Position numbers and translations under genes: made by a program. A model generated the notes under the pieces. It ran no database searches and was not told the origin of the DNA. It saw only the letters and a list, made by a program, of their open reading frames with translations. Positions 40,757 through 51,184 of a DNA stretch of 64,000 nucleotides are shown in pieces (the stretch's first letter is position 1; each line of letters opens with the position of its first letter). This stretch comes from Amoebidium appalachense (lineage: Eukaryota; Ichthyosporea). Location: assembly GCA_963693365.1 (NCBI GenBank), contig CAVNZM010000011.1, positions 7,688,001 through 7,752,000 of the forward strand, read 5' to 3'.

Positions 40757-40929
40757 TATAAAAAGGCAATCTAACTGATTGGGGGTCATTTTTCGATCAC
40801 TCTCACCTCGAAAATCCTTTCTTTTGTTCTTGAGCGTTACTAGTCATGTCAGACCCTAATCGTGAAGATTTGGAGTCGGGGCACACTGACCCCAAGTCTC
40901 CTCGTGGTACTGACCTTAAGGGGATCTAG
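40757..40929 (+). other. TATA box and 27-codon open frame of unknown origin
   Basis: TATAAAAA at 40757-40764 is followed 82 bases later by an ATG (40846) opening MSDPNREDLESGHTDPKSP and ending in TAG at 40927-40929. The arrangement resembles the start of a retroelement or a short gene. A TGACGTCA palindrome follows at about 40934. No product is recognised. Confidence 0.25.
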
Positions 40930-41129
40930 GGGGTGACGTCAACGCTCACATTAGCGGGTGATTTCATAGTAAGAGCATTGTGTGATCGCGATCCAATCGA
41001 ACGCCGCGAATCCGACAGCCAGATTTTTCCCGCCCATCCATATATGATCCAACCAATGGGGAGAGGCCTCTTTGTATAGCATAACATAGTATATATACAA
41101 ACCCTAAATACAGATTGCTAACATCGTGT

Positions 41130-41700
41130 TACAATTGTGTGTAACAGTATGGCAGTGGTATCACCCTGTATAACACACCGTTACCAGCATGTCACACAGA
41201 ATGATATCACAGTTTTACACGGTCTGGTAACCATAATATATACAGTGTTACAAACGTGGTATCTTTAATGCATACATGATTGTACAACGTTGGTACACAA
41301 TGACACCGTAATGGTACATATTGGTATAACTGTTTGATATACCGGGGTAACCATTATATACCATTACGGTAACACCATCTTACCACGCCGGACACCGAAC
41401 GGATACATTTGTTGACATTGTGTTGCCATAAATTTAACTTTATTTTACAACGGTGACGCATTCGTACCAATATGCCAAATTCCCGTATACCACGGGATAA
41501 CACAGGAGTCACCAATGCTATACAAAGAGCTATACTTCAGGTAACTAAAATCTACAATTCATGTACCAAAGGTGAACCCAGGTATACCACGAGAACGACA
41601 CATGTTTGCCATTTATACATTACGGATAACATTAAAACGACATTACGATACCATTGTATACGTTGACATGCCCGTTTGGTAACTCCATTTCTCTTCCCCC
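41130..41700. repeat. AT-rich segment dense in GTAAC/GGTAT/TACC motifs
   Basis: The region is saturated with short related words (GTAACA, GGTATA, ATACC, GTTACC) on both strands, without a fixed period. The same word usage appears around 58720-59290 and 60290-60400. The chromovirus inserted at its right edge. Confidence 0.5.
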
Positions 41701-41709
41701 TTCCCGCAG

Positions 41710-42319
41710 TGTAAACATCTGTACACGCCGTACATGTTTACTATTACGAATATACTGTACATATCATAGTGATCACGTAGATATTGTGTACATATGATCA
41801 GATCAATATCACACGCGACAGCCGCGGGCTGCGGCTCACGACTGAGCCGCGGCGCCGGCAATATGCAGTGGCCGTGCAGTCAGTATGAACCAATAGAATT
41901 CGAGAACCGCTAGGATAGGAATGCAAGTCTCATCCACTACGGAGGCGACATCTATAGCTAAACGAACGGAACCAATAAGGAAATCAGACCCAGTTGCATA
42001 AACCTAAACGGGCTTAAGTATTGACCAATCATTTGCCACAAAGTTATCCTTTTAGTTAGCTTCATGTTATTGGTGCACTGTGTGCACATAAAGACGACCG
42101 CACTCTTCTGACTGGTCAGAAGTCACGAAGGCATCAATGCCACCCATCCAGATGATCCGGAACCTGGGGGATATATAAACAAGCCGTCCCAGTACGGGGG
42201 ATCACTCTGAACGAGCACATTAAATAGTAACCTGGCCGCGTGTGCCTTACTACCCGTTCTCTGTCTTTATTCTGATTCAGTTGTTCTCTGCCTTATCCCA
42301 ACTAGTTCAACTGTTTACA
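41710..42319 (+). repeat. 5' LTR
   Basis: 610 bp, TG...CA ends within an 8-bp inverted repeat. It contains a perfect hairpin GCGGCTCA-CGAC-TGAGCCGC (41831-41850) and a TATA-like ATATATAAAC (42171-42180), which should drive element transcription. Confidence 0.97.
42172..42179 (+). promoter_or_regulatory. TATA-like box in the 5' LTR
   Basis: TATATAAA inside the LTR, about 200 bases before gag. The 3' LTR copy reads CTATATAAAC because of the single substitution between the two LTRs. Confidence 0.6.
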
Positions 42320-42320
42320 T

Positions 42321-42338
42321 TGGCGACCGCGCAGTTCC
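42321..42338 (+). other. Probable primer-binding site
   Basis: TGGCGACCGCGCAGTTCC starts one base after the 5' LTR. The leading TGG would pair with the CCA end of a tRNA. I could not assign which tRNA. Confidence 0.55.
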
Positions 42339-42371
42339 AGAATCTCACATCTTTCAAGAATCTCTTCAACC

Positions 42372-44372
42372 ATGGCGGGCGAATTTGACGACTACCCTGT
42401 ACTCTCGGACAATGAAAGCAAACTGACACGTGACACCAAGAAGCCTACCGCAGTCAAACCGCCGCCCCCAACGCAGAAGAAAGCCAAGACTCCGGGGCAG
42501 GGCACGAAAACACTCCCCACCCCTCCCCCTACACAGCCTCGTGCTCCCCAGAAACCGAACACGATCACAAAACCCAACACACACACGAACACAAAGGCAA
42601 CTACGAAGCCCACTGGCAACGAACAAACGAAGCCCAACGAAAGCACGAAACCCAAAGACAAAACGAAGCGCAACGAACACACGAAAACCAACGAACATAC
42701 GAACACCAACGAACACACGAACACCAACAAACACACGAACGAACTTCAAGTAGCAACGAAGGAAAAAACGAAACAAGACCGGGACACTGCCACAGCTCTG
42801 GCAGAGGTGCGGGGCCGTGTTCTCTCCAAGTTCTATCGTATTGAAACTCTGAGACGTGCCATTCAAACTGCAATCGATGCTGGGCGGCCTGTGATGGACC
42901 TCGAAGCTGATGTCGCGCAGATTTACAGTGAGATTTCGCAGATGGAAGACACCACACTGTCTAGAATGTTGTGCACGTCCGCGAAATGGTCTGAGTTGGA
43001 GCGGGAAGCACAGTTGGTGGCTGAGGCACGTGTGAAAAATACGACGGTGCCCACCACCCCCCGTCCTCCCCCACCCACCACAGGCAAGAAGCCTTTGTCC
43101 CCGGTCCCATCTGGGTGCACTGATCCCAAGGTAATTGCACCTCCCGCACCCCCCACTAAATTTACATATAAGGATGTGCTTGCGCGCACACTCAGCTACA
43201 CTGATTCTGATGCTGAAAATGAAGAAAAACACGAACAAAGTTACGAAGACACACCCACAAACGAAAACGAACACATGACTGCGAAAGTGCATGAAGAAGA
43301 TCACTTCGACCAGCCTAAAGCACCCGTATTTAACGAAATCCCCCTTGCAGGATCCCCTCTGGCGTCTGCAGGTGGACTGGCAGGCACGCCAAGTCGCCCG
43401 AGAGGCTCTGATGTCAGCACAGGCTCAGGAGGTAAGGCTGGGTCTATATTGAACAAGCACTTTGCAGAGCACGAAAAACTGTGGTTGCACCCTCTCCGCC
43501 AGTTGCATGCATCCGAATACGGCCCCATCTTGGCTGCATTGAAACTACCAGAATACAAGGGTGACTTGCAGGATAAATGCACGGTGATTGAATGGCTGCA
43601 CGAATTTTCCCAGCAGATGTTTTGCATTGCAGGGGTCCCCCCCACACTTGCTGTTCGCTGGGCGGTGCAGTGCTTTCCTCTTGCTTCCCCCGCCCGTGTG
43701 TGGTACACGAATTTTACCAGGACACAGGGAGAACTCACGTTTGATGCATTTGCACATGCACTAGTTACGAAATTTCACGACCAGCGTGTGCAAGAGGCAC
43801 TCAGTGCCGAATTAAATGCACTCAAACAAGGCAAGCAAAAGGTGGCCGAATTTGCAAGCAGGCATGCGCGTTTGTGGGCACGTGTGTACCCCCTTAAGTC
43901 TGAGGCACACCAAATTTTGGATTTGTCTCACCGATTGGGTGGGGAAGACGAACAAGAATTTCGCAAATATCAACTCAGACAAACACGAAAAGAAGAAGAA
44001 TTGACCCTGTCTGGAGTTGTTGCCTATCTCGCAGAAAAAGAAAGAGACAGGCACACACGAACCCCATCCACCATTCTAACACAGAAACCCCCCACAAAAC
44101 AGCAACCCGGTGGTGGATCTGGTGCCAGCGAGAAGCCGTCTATTTTTTCGCGCATGGGCACCACCCCCTGCAACCGTGGGTGCAAGTACGGCAGCCACGC
44201 CGAAGGCAAGACGTGCCCGGCCCTCAAATTCGAATGCCACTCCTGCAAGCAGAAGGGGCACTTTGGGGGGTCACCAATTTGCCCCAAGTACGACCCCAAC
44301 TTTAAGAAGGGAACCCGCAAGGCAGAGATTGAGGCTAATCGGGCCAAGTTCAAGAGAGCACGTGTAGAATAG
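42372..44372 (+). CDS. gag: Chromovirus Gag polyprotein
   Basis: A 666-residue structural protein of the retrotransposon particle. The start ATG lies in CAACCATGG context 52 bases after the LTR. The first third is low complexity, rich in Thr/Lys/Asn/Pro with NEHTNT-type repeats (about residues 60-125). The central part (about 370-550) has the Gag capsid-like segment containing CTVIEWLHEF, FDAFAHALVTKFHD and FASRHARLWARVYPLKS. The C-terminus carries a zinc knuckle CHSCKQKGHFGGSPIC (Cys-x2-Cys-x4-His-x5-Cys, one residue longer than the usual last spacing), preceded by another Cys-rich patch and followed by basic residues. It ends in TAG. Pol follows in another frame after a gap. Confidence 0.93.
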   Translation: MAGEFDDYPVLSDNESKLTRDTKKPTAVKPPPPTQKKAKTPGQGTKTLPTPPPTQPRAPQKPNTITKPNTHTNTKATTKPTGNEQTKPNESTKPKDKTKRNEHTKTNEHTNTNEHTNTNKHTNELQVATKEKTKQDRDTATALAEVRGRVLSKFYRIETLRRAIQTAIDAGRPVMDLEADVAQIYSEISQMEDTTLSRMLCTSAKWSELEREAQLVAEARVKNTTVPTTPRPPPPTTGKKPLSPVPSGCTDPKVIAPPAPPTKFTYKDVLARTLSYTDSDAENEEKHEQSYEDTPTNENEHMTAKVHEEDHFDQPKAPVFNEIPLAGSPLASAGGLAGTPSRPRGSDVSTGSGGKAGSILNKHFAEHEKLWLHPLRQLHASEYGPILAALKLPEYKGDLQDKCTVIEWLHEFSQQMFCIAGVPPTLAVRWAVQCFPLASPARVWYTNFTRTQGELTFDAFAHALVTKFHDQRVQEALSAELNALKQGKQKVAEFASRHARLWARVYPLKSEAHQILDLSHRLGGEDEQEFRKYQLRQTRKEEELTLSGVVAYLAEKERDRHTRTPSTILTQKPPTKQQPGGGSGASEKPSIFSRMGTTPCNRGCKYGSHAEGKTCPALKFECHSCKQKGHFGGSPICPKYDPNFKKGTRKAEIEANRAKFKRARVE

Positions 44373-44484
44373 GAAGGCGGGCAAGGGACTGGTCTCTCCC
44401 CAGTAGAACATAATGTATTTGATTTAATAGCAGAGCTGGAACTGTGTTCCCCTCTGGCAGATAAATTGCAAAATAAATCTACTG

Positions 44485-47400
44485 GTGCGGAAATTTCTGT
44501 TGTCTCGGAGCCCTCCCACGAATCTGCATGTGCCCCACCCCCCCCACGAACAGTTACCCCCGTGTACTGACCCCCCCATGCACACGCACACCCCGCCCCC
44601 GCGCAAAAAGAAAAATGTGCATTTTGCTGACCGTGTGCACTCCTCCATTGCAGAACCACGGCATGAAAATGCCACTGTGTGCACATTAACCCACGAAAAT
44701 AAATGCACAGCCACACTTGCGCGAATGTATGTGCATGGGAAGCTAGTCACAGTAGTTGTCGACTCTGGTGCTACTAGCCATAGCTGTATAAGCACAGCAT
44801 TTTACGAATCTCTCCCTGTAGTGGCAAGAAAACGAATTCAGCATGTTCCTAATTTTAGTGTACTGGATGCACAAAGTAACGAAATGACATGCCAAGGAAG
44901 TATATCTCTCACTCTCGCCATTCCCAACGAATCTGCTCTAGTGGTGCACAGATGGCATGTGATTGATAATCTACCATATGATGCCTTATTAGGTGTTGAT
45001 TTCATGGGGCCACAACAGGGACGAATTGATTACGGTGCTGCAGAACTTTCGTTCATGTATGCTAAGGGAAATCGCAGGTGCAGTATTCCGGTGTGGTGGT
45101 TGCGTGGGAGTGCGGAGGAGACAGCTGTTTCTCGCGTATTAATTACCACCACAGGTATTCACCTCCCGGTAGATGCGTCAAATATCGCAACGTGTAAAAT
45201 AAAACTCGCTGCCGGCGCACCACCACCACGAACTTTAGACTGTTGTATGGGCACAGTGGTTCCATGTGGTCCACTTAATTCACGGGCTTACACAACAGCA
45301 TGCAGTGTCACCAGTTTAGCTCGAATTTCGAATAACGAACCCCCCCTCTCCACTAGCGAAGAAAGTGTGATCGAGGACGAATACGAATGCAAGGTGTTGT
45401 TGACTAACACATCGGACCATCATGTGTACCTAGGCCCTGGTACGGAGGTGGCCATGTTTATTCCCTTGCAATCAGATGACACTGTTACTCTTTTAGCACG
45501 TCCACACTCCGGTAATGGAACCAGGAGGGCGACAACCCCACACCCTGGCCATCCATTAGGTACCTCTGCTAAAACGAACTTTTCTTCGCAGGAATCAACC
45601 GAAGAACCCACCGAACACGAACCACACACTTTCCAGGCGGCTACTAATATTAACGGTAGTATTAAGGTGTGTGAACGGAGTAAAATTATGAATATGAGTA
45701 CGAAAGAGAACACCACACAGCGCAGTTCCACGAAAATGAATGGTTTTGGTAATCCAGCACGAACAAAACCAGAGGTAGGGCCACCTACTATCGAAGCAGC
45801 AGATGGGGCACCATCTACCACTGCACTGGAGGATACGAATAATTTACGAAAGCGTACGCACGAATGTACCTCCGACGGGGAAGCCGCCACAGACGACGAC
45901 TTGCCTTTTGGGGTCAAACCTCCAGAAGAATACGACATGCCTGGAACTCCCCCAGACCAACGGAAACCGTTGGCGAAACGGATACGAAAACTGCTTAAGA
46001 AATGGAAGCATGTGTTCTCTGCACACGACAACGACTTTGGTTTGAGTACCTTAGACGAACTGTCGATCGAAGTAACTACCACCATACCACAGTACCGCAG
46101 GCCCTATAACATCCCACATCACCTTCGCGATAGCCTACACAAACAAATTCAAAATTGGGTAGAGTTTGGAGTGATTGAGCCTGCGTCCAGCCCTTACTCC
46201 GCTCCGATGGTGTTGGTGGCGAAAAAGGACGGGTCTTTAAGAGTCTGCATTGATTTTAGAATGCTGAACTTGATTACGAAGAAAGACGGTTACCCTTTAC
46301 CACGAATTGACATGGCTCTGGGTATGCTCAGAGGTGCCCGCGTGTTTTCCGCACTTGATTTAAACGGTGGTTACCACCAAGTCAAAGTAGCCGATAACGA
46401 CAAAGAAAAACTTGCATTTACCACCCCCTGGGGGCAGTATCAATTCGCACGCGCACCTTTTGGAGTAAGTAACATGCCTGCTGTCTTTTCAAGGATGATG
46501 AACCGTGTATTCGCTGGTATGCTGTGGACACATGTACTCATATATCTCGATGATATATTAGTTATGTCACCCACTATCGAAGAACATTTTGGGCATTTAG
46601 ATTCATGTTTTTCCCGGCTCTGTGATGCAGGATTAAAACTGAAAGGCAGAAAATGCTCTTTGTTCATGGAAGAAGTTGGCTATTTAGGCCATCGCGTATG
46701 CCCGGGTGGTATTAAGGTAGACCCAGAAAAAGTGGCAGCAATAAAGAATAAAAGCTACCCACAAAATTTATCTGAGCTACGAAGTGACCTCGGGTTATTT
46801 TCATATTATCGAATATTTGTGGACGATTTCAGCCATACGGCTGAACCACTCACGCGAATGCTGGGCACCTCGAAGGAGGATTCAGAATTACTAAAACGAA
46901 TTCACGCAAAAATGCCCCCCTCTACGAAACCCGCCAAACGCAACGGCAGCGCAAAACAACGAAAAGACGAAGCAAAAAATTTGCACGCCGATTCTGCAGC
47001 TATTTTGGCCACGAAAAAGAAAGCACAGAAAAATGCTGCATGGGTGTGGGGTACGGAACAGGAGAAAGCATACGATACCCTTAAGAATGCGTTAATTAAT
47101 GCACCTGTGCTTGCTCACCCCGATTTCACCAAACCTTTTATTGTTGACTCAGATGCTTCACAGTATGCTCTGGGCGCAGTGATTTCGCAGGTAGGTGATG
47201 ACGGCAAAGAACGACCCATAGCTTATGCTAGCAGAACACTCTCTAAGAGTGAACGAAATTATGCGGCGAATAAAAGGGAAGCCTTAGGTGTGTATTGGGC
47301 TGTGTGCAAAGCATTTCGCGCTTACACCTATGGGGCTCCTTTCTTGTTACGAACCGACCACTCCAGCTTGACGCGCATTCTGTCTACCGGCGATGCACCG

Positions 47401-49278
47401 GAACCTGTTGTTGCAGGCTGGCAAATGGCGCTTTCCGCATACACATACGAAATTCAGCACAGGGCGGGCAAACACCACAGCAATGCTGATGGACTCTCTC
47501 GGCCATCTAAAGAAAATGCGCAACCAGGACCCGAAGATACTGAGCTGACATACCCCTCACTGATCGGCACAGTCTCGGGCTCGTCCACGGTGTTTGCGGT
47601 AACACGCTCCGCCGCAGCGACAGCGCAGGCACAAGCTGCCACCCACCCACCCCCAGCTGAACCCACGAAACCTAATACCACGCCGCCAGAATTTATTCCC
47701 CCAAAAGCGGATGGACGAATGCCCACCTATGAACAGTATGTGTCAGCACAGAAGGCTGATAAACACATTGCGAAAGTCAGGGCCTACCTGGAAAAAGCAC
47801 CGGGCTACGAATTATTTGGCAACGAAATCGCGATGGAAGCTAGTCGCTGCACCATAGACAATGACCTTGTGTATGTGTGGGTCCTAGAACAGCGTGGCCC
47901 CCGCAAACCCAGCAAGGAACCACGAATTTGGGTGCCGTCTACGCTTGTGCGCCTCGTTTTGGCCGCATGTCACGACGCCCCAACCGCAGGTCACCTCGAC
48001 GCAGCACGCACCTTCCACCGTGTTACCCAGATAGCATGGTGGCCACGTGTATGGCAAGACTCGGTGCAGTGGGTAACCACATGCAAAGCCTGTCAATACC
48101 GGAAGACACCCCGAATGCAAAAGAAACTACGAATTCACGATGGTTTTATCCCCACCTATCCCTTTCAATACGTGTCTATGGACATTACTGAGATGCCTAC
48201 GAAATCTGATCTCAGAGTTTCCCTGTTGGTGTTTCTCGACCTCTTCACTCGCTGGCCGGAAGTGATTTTATTTCACAAAACACCCACAGCCGAAGATGTG
48301 GCAAAGGCATTCGAAGACTCCATCTACTGCCGTCACGGTCGTCCGGAATTTTTAGTATCAGACAACGGCGCGAATTTGGCAGCTATGTTGGTCACAGATG
48401 TCTGTCGAGTGTTGGCTACAAAACGAATTTTTGCAAGTCCCTACAGCCCCCAGACCAATGGTGCCGTAGAGCGATTCAATCGCACACTTAAGAATATTCT
48501 TGCCACTCTCGTGCAGGATAAACACCACGAATGGATTGACTACTTACCGCAAGTACTGTTTTCCTACCGCACCGCCTACCACTCTTCCTTGGGGGACACG
48601 CCATTCTTCATGCTTTATGGCAGAGATCCGGTCGAGCCCCCCCGCCCCCCAATTGCGGCTTCATGTGGGATGGAGACGGAGGAATACCGTCGAGAACTAC
48701 TGCAACGAGTGCAGTATGCCCGGCAAACAGTCACACGAATTATGTCTGAAGCTGCCCGTCGTAGTAAAATCACGGCTAACAAAAATGCTCGTGAACCCAC
48801 AGAACTCGAGGGTCTGGTGTTGAAAGCAGTCACAGACTCCACCACCGACCACAGTCTACCCACGGCACTCAGACCTAAATGGGAAGGTCCGTATCGCGTC
48901 CTGCGGCGCGTTACCGACGCCCCAATGTCTTACGAAATTCAGCGGGTTGGGTCAACGGACACCGTTCGAGCACACGCACGTCACTTGAAGCCGTATTTTC
49001 CCCGTGACGACGTTGATATGACGCCAGCCGACTCTGGTCCGCAAGATTCACCCACCCCCACCTTCGAAGTGGCAAAAATTATTGCCCACAAGTACGACTC
49101 GGCAACTGCCCAAGCCCTTTACAAAGTTCGTTGGAAAGGGTACACGGCTAAGAACGACACCTGGGAACCTCACTCCGGCCTGCAAGACACAGCCGCAGGA
49201 GCACTCACAGACTACCTAGGTACTTTGGTGGCCGGCCCTGCCAGCCAGCCCGCACGAAAGAAGCGCCGACGTCGCTAA
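44485..49278 (+). CDS. pol: Chromovirus Pol polyprotein with C-terminal chromodomain
   Basis: The frame is open from 44431. The first triplet at 44485 is GTG and the first ATG is at 44578, so the true start is unsettled; residues here count from 44485. Protease: VDSGATSH (catalytic Asp about 93). Reverse transcriptase: RVCIDFRMLN, ALDLNGGYHQV and IYLDDILV (about 688-689). RNase H: IVDSDASQYALGAV (about 887). Integrase: zinc-binding HDAPTAGH...CKACQ from about 1163, then Asp 1233, Asp 1293 and Glu 1329 (D-59-D-35-E). A chromodomain at about 1528-1585 contains YKVRWKGYTAKNDTWEPHS, which in chromoviruses directs integration to particular chromatin. It ends in basic residues and TAA. All catalytic residues expected are present. 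Confidence 0.97.
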   Translation: MRKFLLSRSPPTNLHVPHPPHEQLPPCTDPPMHTHTPPPRKKKNVHFADRVHSSIAEPRHENATVCTLTHENKCTATLARMYVHGKLVTVVVDSGATSHSCISTAFYESLPVVARKRIQHVPNFSVLDAQSNEMTCQGSISLTLAIPNESALVVHRWHVIDNLPYDALLGVDFMGPQQGRIDYGAAELSFMYAKGNRRCSIPVWWLRGSAEETAVSRVLITTTGIHLPVDASNIATCKIKLAAGAPPPRTLDCCMGTVVPCGPLNSRAYTTACSVTSLARISNNEPPLSTSEESVIEDEYECKVLLTNTSDHHVYLGPGTEVAMFIPLQSDDTVTLLARPHSGNGTRRATTPHPGHPLGTSAKTNFSSQESTEEPTEHEPHTFQAATNINGSIKVCERSKIMNMSTKENTTQRSSTKMNGFGNPARTKPEVGPPTIEAADGAPSTTALEDTNNLRKRTHECTSDGEAATDDDLPFGVKPPEEYDMPGTPPDQRKPLAKRIRKLLKKWKHVFSAHDNDFGLSTLDELSIEVTTTIPQYRRPYNIPHHLRDSLHKQIQNWVEFGVIEPASSPYSAPMVLVAKKDGSLRVCIDFRMLNLITKKDGYPLPRIDMALGMLRGARVFSALDLNGGYHQVKVADNDKEKLAFTTPWGQYQFARAPFGVSNMPAVFSRMMNRVFAGMLWTHVLIYLDDILVMSPTIEEHFGHLDSCFSRLCDAGLKLKGRKCSLFMEEVGYLGHRVCPGGIKVDPEKVAAIKNKSYPQNLSELRSDLGLFSYYRIFVDDFSHTAEPLTRMLGTSKEDSELLKRIHAKMPPSTKPAKRNGSAKQRKDEAKNLHADSAAILATKKKAQKNAAWVWGTEQEKAYDTLKNALINAPVLAHPDFTKPFIVDSDASQYALGAVISQVGDDGKERPIAYASRTLSKSERNYAANKREALGVYWAVCKAFRAYTYGAPFLLRTDHSSLTRILSTGDAPEPVVAGWQMALSAYTYEIQHRAGKHHSNADGLSRPSKENAQPGPEDTELTYPSLIGTVSGSSTVFAVTRSAAATAQAQAATHPPPAEPTKPNTTPPEFIPPKADGRMPTYEQYVSAQKADKHIAKVRAYLEKAPGYELFGNEIAMEASRCTIDNDLVYVWVLEQRGPRKPSKEPRIWVPSTLVRLVLAACHDAPTAGHLDAARTFHRVTQIAWWPRVWQDSVQWVTTCKACQYRKTPRMQKKLRIHDGFIPTYPFQYVSMDITEMPTKSDLRVSLLVFLDLFTRWPEVILFHKTPTAEDVAKAFEDSIYCRHGRPEFLVSDNGANLAAMLVTDVCRVLATKRIFASPYSPQTNGAVERFNRTLKNILATLVQDKHHEWIDYLPQVLFSYRTAYHSSLGDTPFFMLYGRDPVEPPRPPIAASCGMETEEYRRELLQRVQYARQTVTRIMSEAARRSKITANKNAREPTELEGLVLKAVTDSTTDHSLPTALRPKWEGPYRVLRRVTDAPMSYEIQRVGSTDTVRAHARHLKPYFPRDDVDMTPADSGPQDSPTPTFEVAKIIAHKYDSATAQALYKVRWKGYTAKNDTWEPHSGLQDTAAGALTDYLGTLVAGPASQPARKKRRRR

Positions 49279-49328
49279 CTTCCCTCAGCCTGGTGGTTTA
49301 CCGTCTCCAGACCATACCACCAGGCTCC

Positions 49329-49342
49329 CGAGAAGGGGGGAG
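49329..49342 (+). other. Polypurine tract
   Basis: CGAGAAGGGGGGAG directly precedes the 3' LTR, the expected primer for plus-strand synthesis. Confidence 0.75.
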
Positions 49343-49952
49343 TGTAAACATCTGTACACGCCGTACATGTTTACTATTACGAATATACTGTACATATCAT
49401 AGTGATCACGTAGATATTGTGTACATATGATCAGATCAATATCACACGCGACAGCCGCGGGCTGCGGCTCACGACTGAGCCGCGGCGCCGGCAATATGCA
49501 GTGGCCGTGCAGTCAGTATGAACCAATAGAATTCGAGAACCGCTAGGATAGGAATGCAAGTCTCATCCACTACGGAGGCGACATCTATAGCTAAACGAAC
49601 GGAACCAATAAGGAAATCAGACCCAGTTGCATAAACCTAAACGGGCTTAAGTATTGACCAATCATTTGCCACAAAGTTATCCTTTTAGTTAGCTTCATGT
49701 TATTGGTGCACTGTGTGCACATAAAGACGACCGCACTCTTCTGACTGGTCAGAAGTCACGAAGGCATCAATGCCACCCATCCAGATGATCCGGAACCTGG
49801 GGGCTATATAAACAAGCCGTCCCAGTACGGGGGATCACTCTGAACGAGCACATTAAATAGTAACCTGGCCGCGTGTGCCTTACTACCCGTTCTCTGTCTT
49901 TATTCTGATTCAGTTGTTCTCTGCCTTATCCCAACTAGTTCAACTGTTTACA
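49343..49952 (+). repeat. 3' LTR
   Basis: 610 bp, matching the 5' LTR throughout except one base seen at 49804. It ends TGTTTACA immediately before the target duplication. Confidence 0.97.
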
Positions 49953-50080
49953 CGCAGGTCCTTTCCCGCAGGTCGCCTGGTCGCAGGTCCCTTCCCGCAG
50001 GTCGCCTGGTCGCAGTTCCCTTCCCGCCGGTCGCCTGGTCACAGGTCCCATCCGCAGGTCGCGCAGCCACCGTGCTGAAT
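49953..50080. repeat. 29-bp-type GC-rich minisatellite
   Basis: Three to four imperfect copies of a unit with GGTCCCTTCCCGCAGGTCGC and CTGGTCGCA. The chromovirus is inserted in or beside this array: the CGCAG target sequence is part of the repeat unit. Confidence 0.85.
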
Positions 50081-50925
50081 GGTTTCGACCATGCTGCATG
50101 CTGCAGCTTCTTCGCCTAACAGCTGAATGGCCGTTTGAAGGTTAGTTTTGTGTTGCCTGCTTTTGTGCATGTGGCGTTTGTCTGTCTGGTCTGTGTCCGT
50201 GCCTGTGATTATGTCTGTGTCTGTGTCTGTGTCTGACAGTGTGTGCGTGTGTGTGTATGTGTGTGTGTGTGCGTGCGTGTGCATGTGCCTGCTGGCTGCA
50301 GATGCACGTTGCCTTTTCACGTTCCTGAACCAGCGACTGTGGGCACTACTTTAAAAATTTGCTGTTAGCACCAAAGCTATCATCCCCTCCACCAGTCGTT
50401 CAAGCTATTTTCTGCTTCTCTAGACTTCATAAGTTCTGGTCCGGGTTTCCGTCCTTACTATGTTTGAGGTTGGTTCTGTCGACTCTTTTTTTGCCCTCCG
50501 CAGGTCGCGCAGCCACCGTGCTGAATGGTTTTGACCATGCTGCATGCTGCAGCTTCTTCGCCTAACGGCTGAAAGGCCGTTTGAAGGTTAATTTTGTGTT
50601 GCCTGCTTTTGTGCATGTGGCGTTTGTCTGTCTGGTCTGTGTCCGTGCCTGTGATTATGTCTGTGTCTGTGTCTGTGTCTGTGTGCGTGTGTGTGTATGT
50701 GTGTGTGCGTGCGTGTGCGTGTGCCTGCTGGCTGCAGATGCACGTTGCCTTTTCACGTTCATGAACCAGCGACTGTGGGCACTACTTTTGCTGTTAGCAC
50801 TATAGCTATCATCCCCTCCACCAGTCGTTCAAGCTATTTTCTGCTTCTCTGGACTTCATAAGTTCTGGTCCAGGTTTCCGTCCTTACTATGTTTGAGGTT
50901 GGTTCTGTCGACTCTTCTTTTGCCA
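50052..50925. repeat. Two-copy tandem duplication of about 446 bp
   Basis: The copy starting CCGCAGGTCGCGCAGCCACC at 50052 recurs at 50498 and runs to about 50925, with few substitutions and small length changes in a TG-rich middle. Each copy includes CTGGCTGCAGATGCACGTTG. No protein is recognised in either copy. Confidence 0.93.
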
Positions 50926-51184
50926 CTCTAGAGGTGGGTACCGGCTCTTTGTCATATATGGCTGCTGTTGTTTCCGTTTTTCGTTTCTGTGTTGCTCACG
51001 ACCAGACACAATGAAGAGCTTTGTTGTTATCATGGGAGAGGACTCGCAGCATTTTTTATCACATCTACTTACACATGTTGTAGGAGTTTGGTTGATTGTA
51101 TAGATTAGATGGTTAGCCTTTTTGGGTGGAGGGGAATACGCTTTCAAGTTGCTTTATGCATATCTAACATGCATTGTTCTCCAG

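Larger units (their letters stand above)
41705..49957 (+). mobile_element. Complete Ty3/gypsy chromovirus LTR retrotransposon
   Basis: A full-length element bounded by a 5-bp target duplication CGCAG (41705-41709 and 49953-49957). It has 610-bp LTRs (41710-42319 and 49343-49952) that start TGTAAACA and end TGTTTACA, an exact inverted repeat. Between them lie gag (42372-44372) and pol (protease, reverse transcriptase, RNase H, integrase, chromodomain). The order RT-RNase H-integrase and the C-terminal chromodomain place it among chromoviruses (Metaviridae). Both large frames are open. By eye the two LTRs differ at only one base (A at 42171, C at 49804), so insertion was recent. The element probably remains competent, or was until very recently. 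Confidence 0.97.

Noticed and set aside
44485-44487. 44485 as the true pol start
   Set aside because: The triplet is GTG; the first ATG is at 44578 and the frame is open from 44431, so this coordinate is only a convention.
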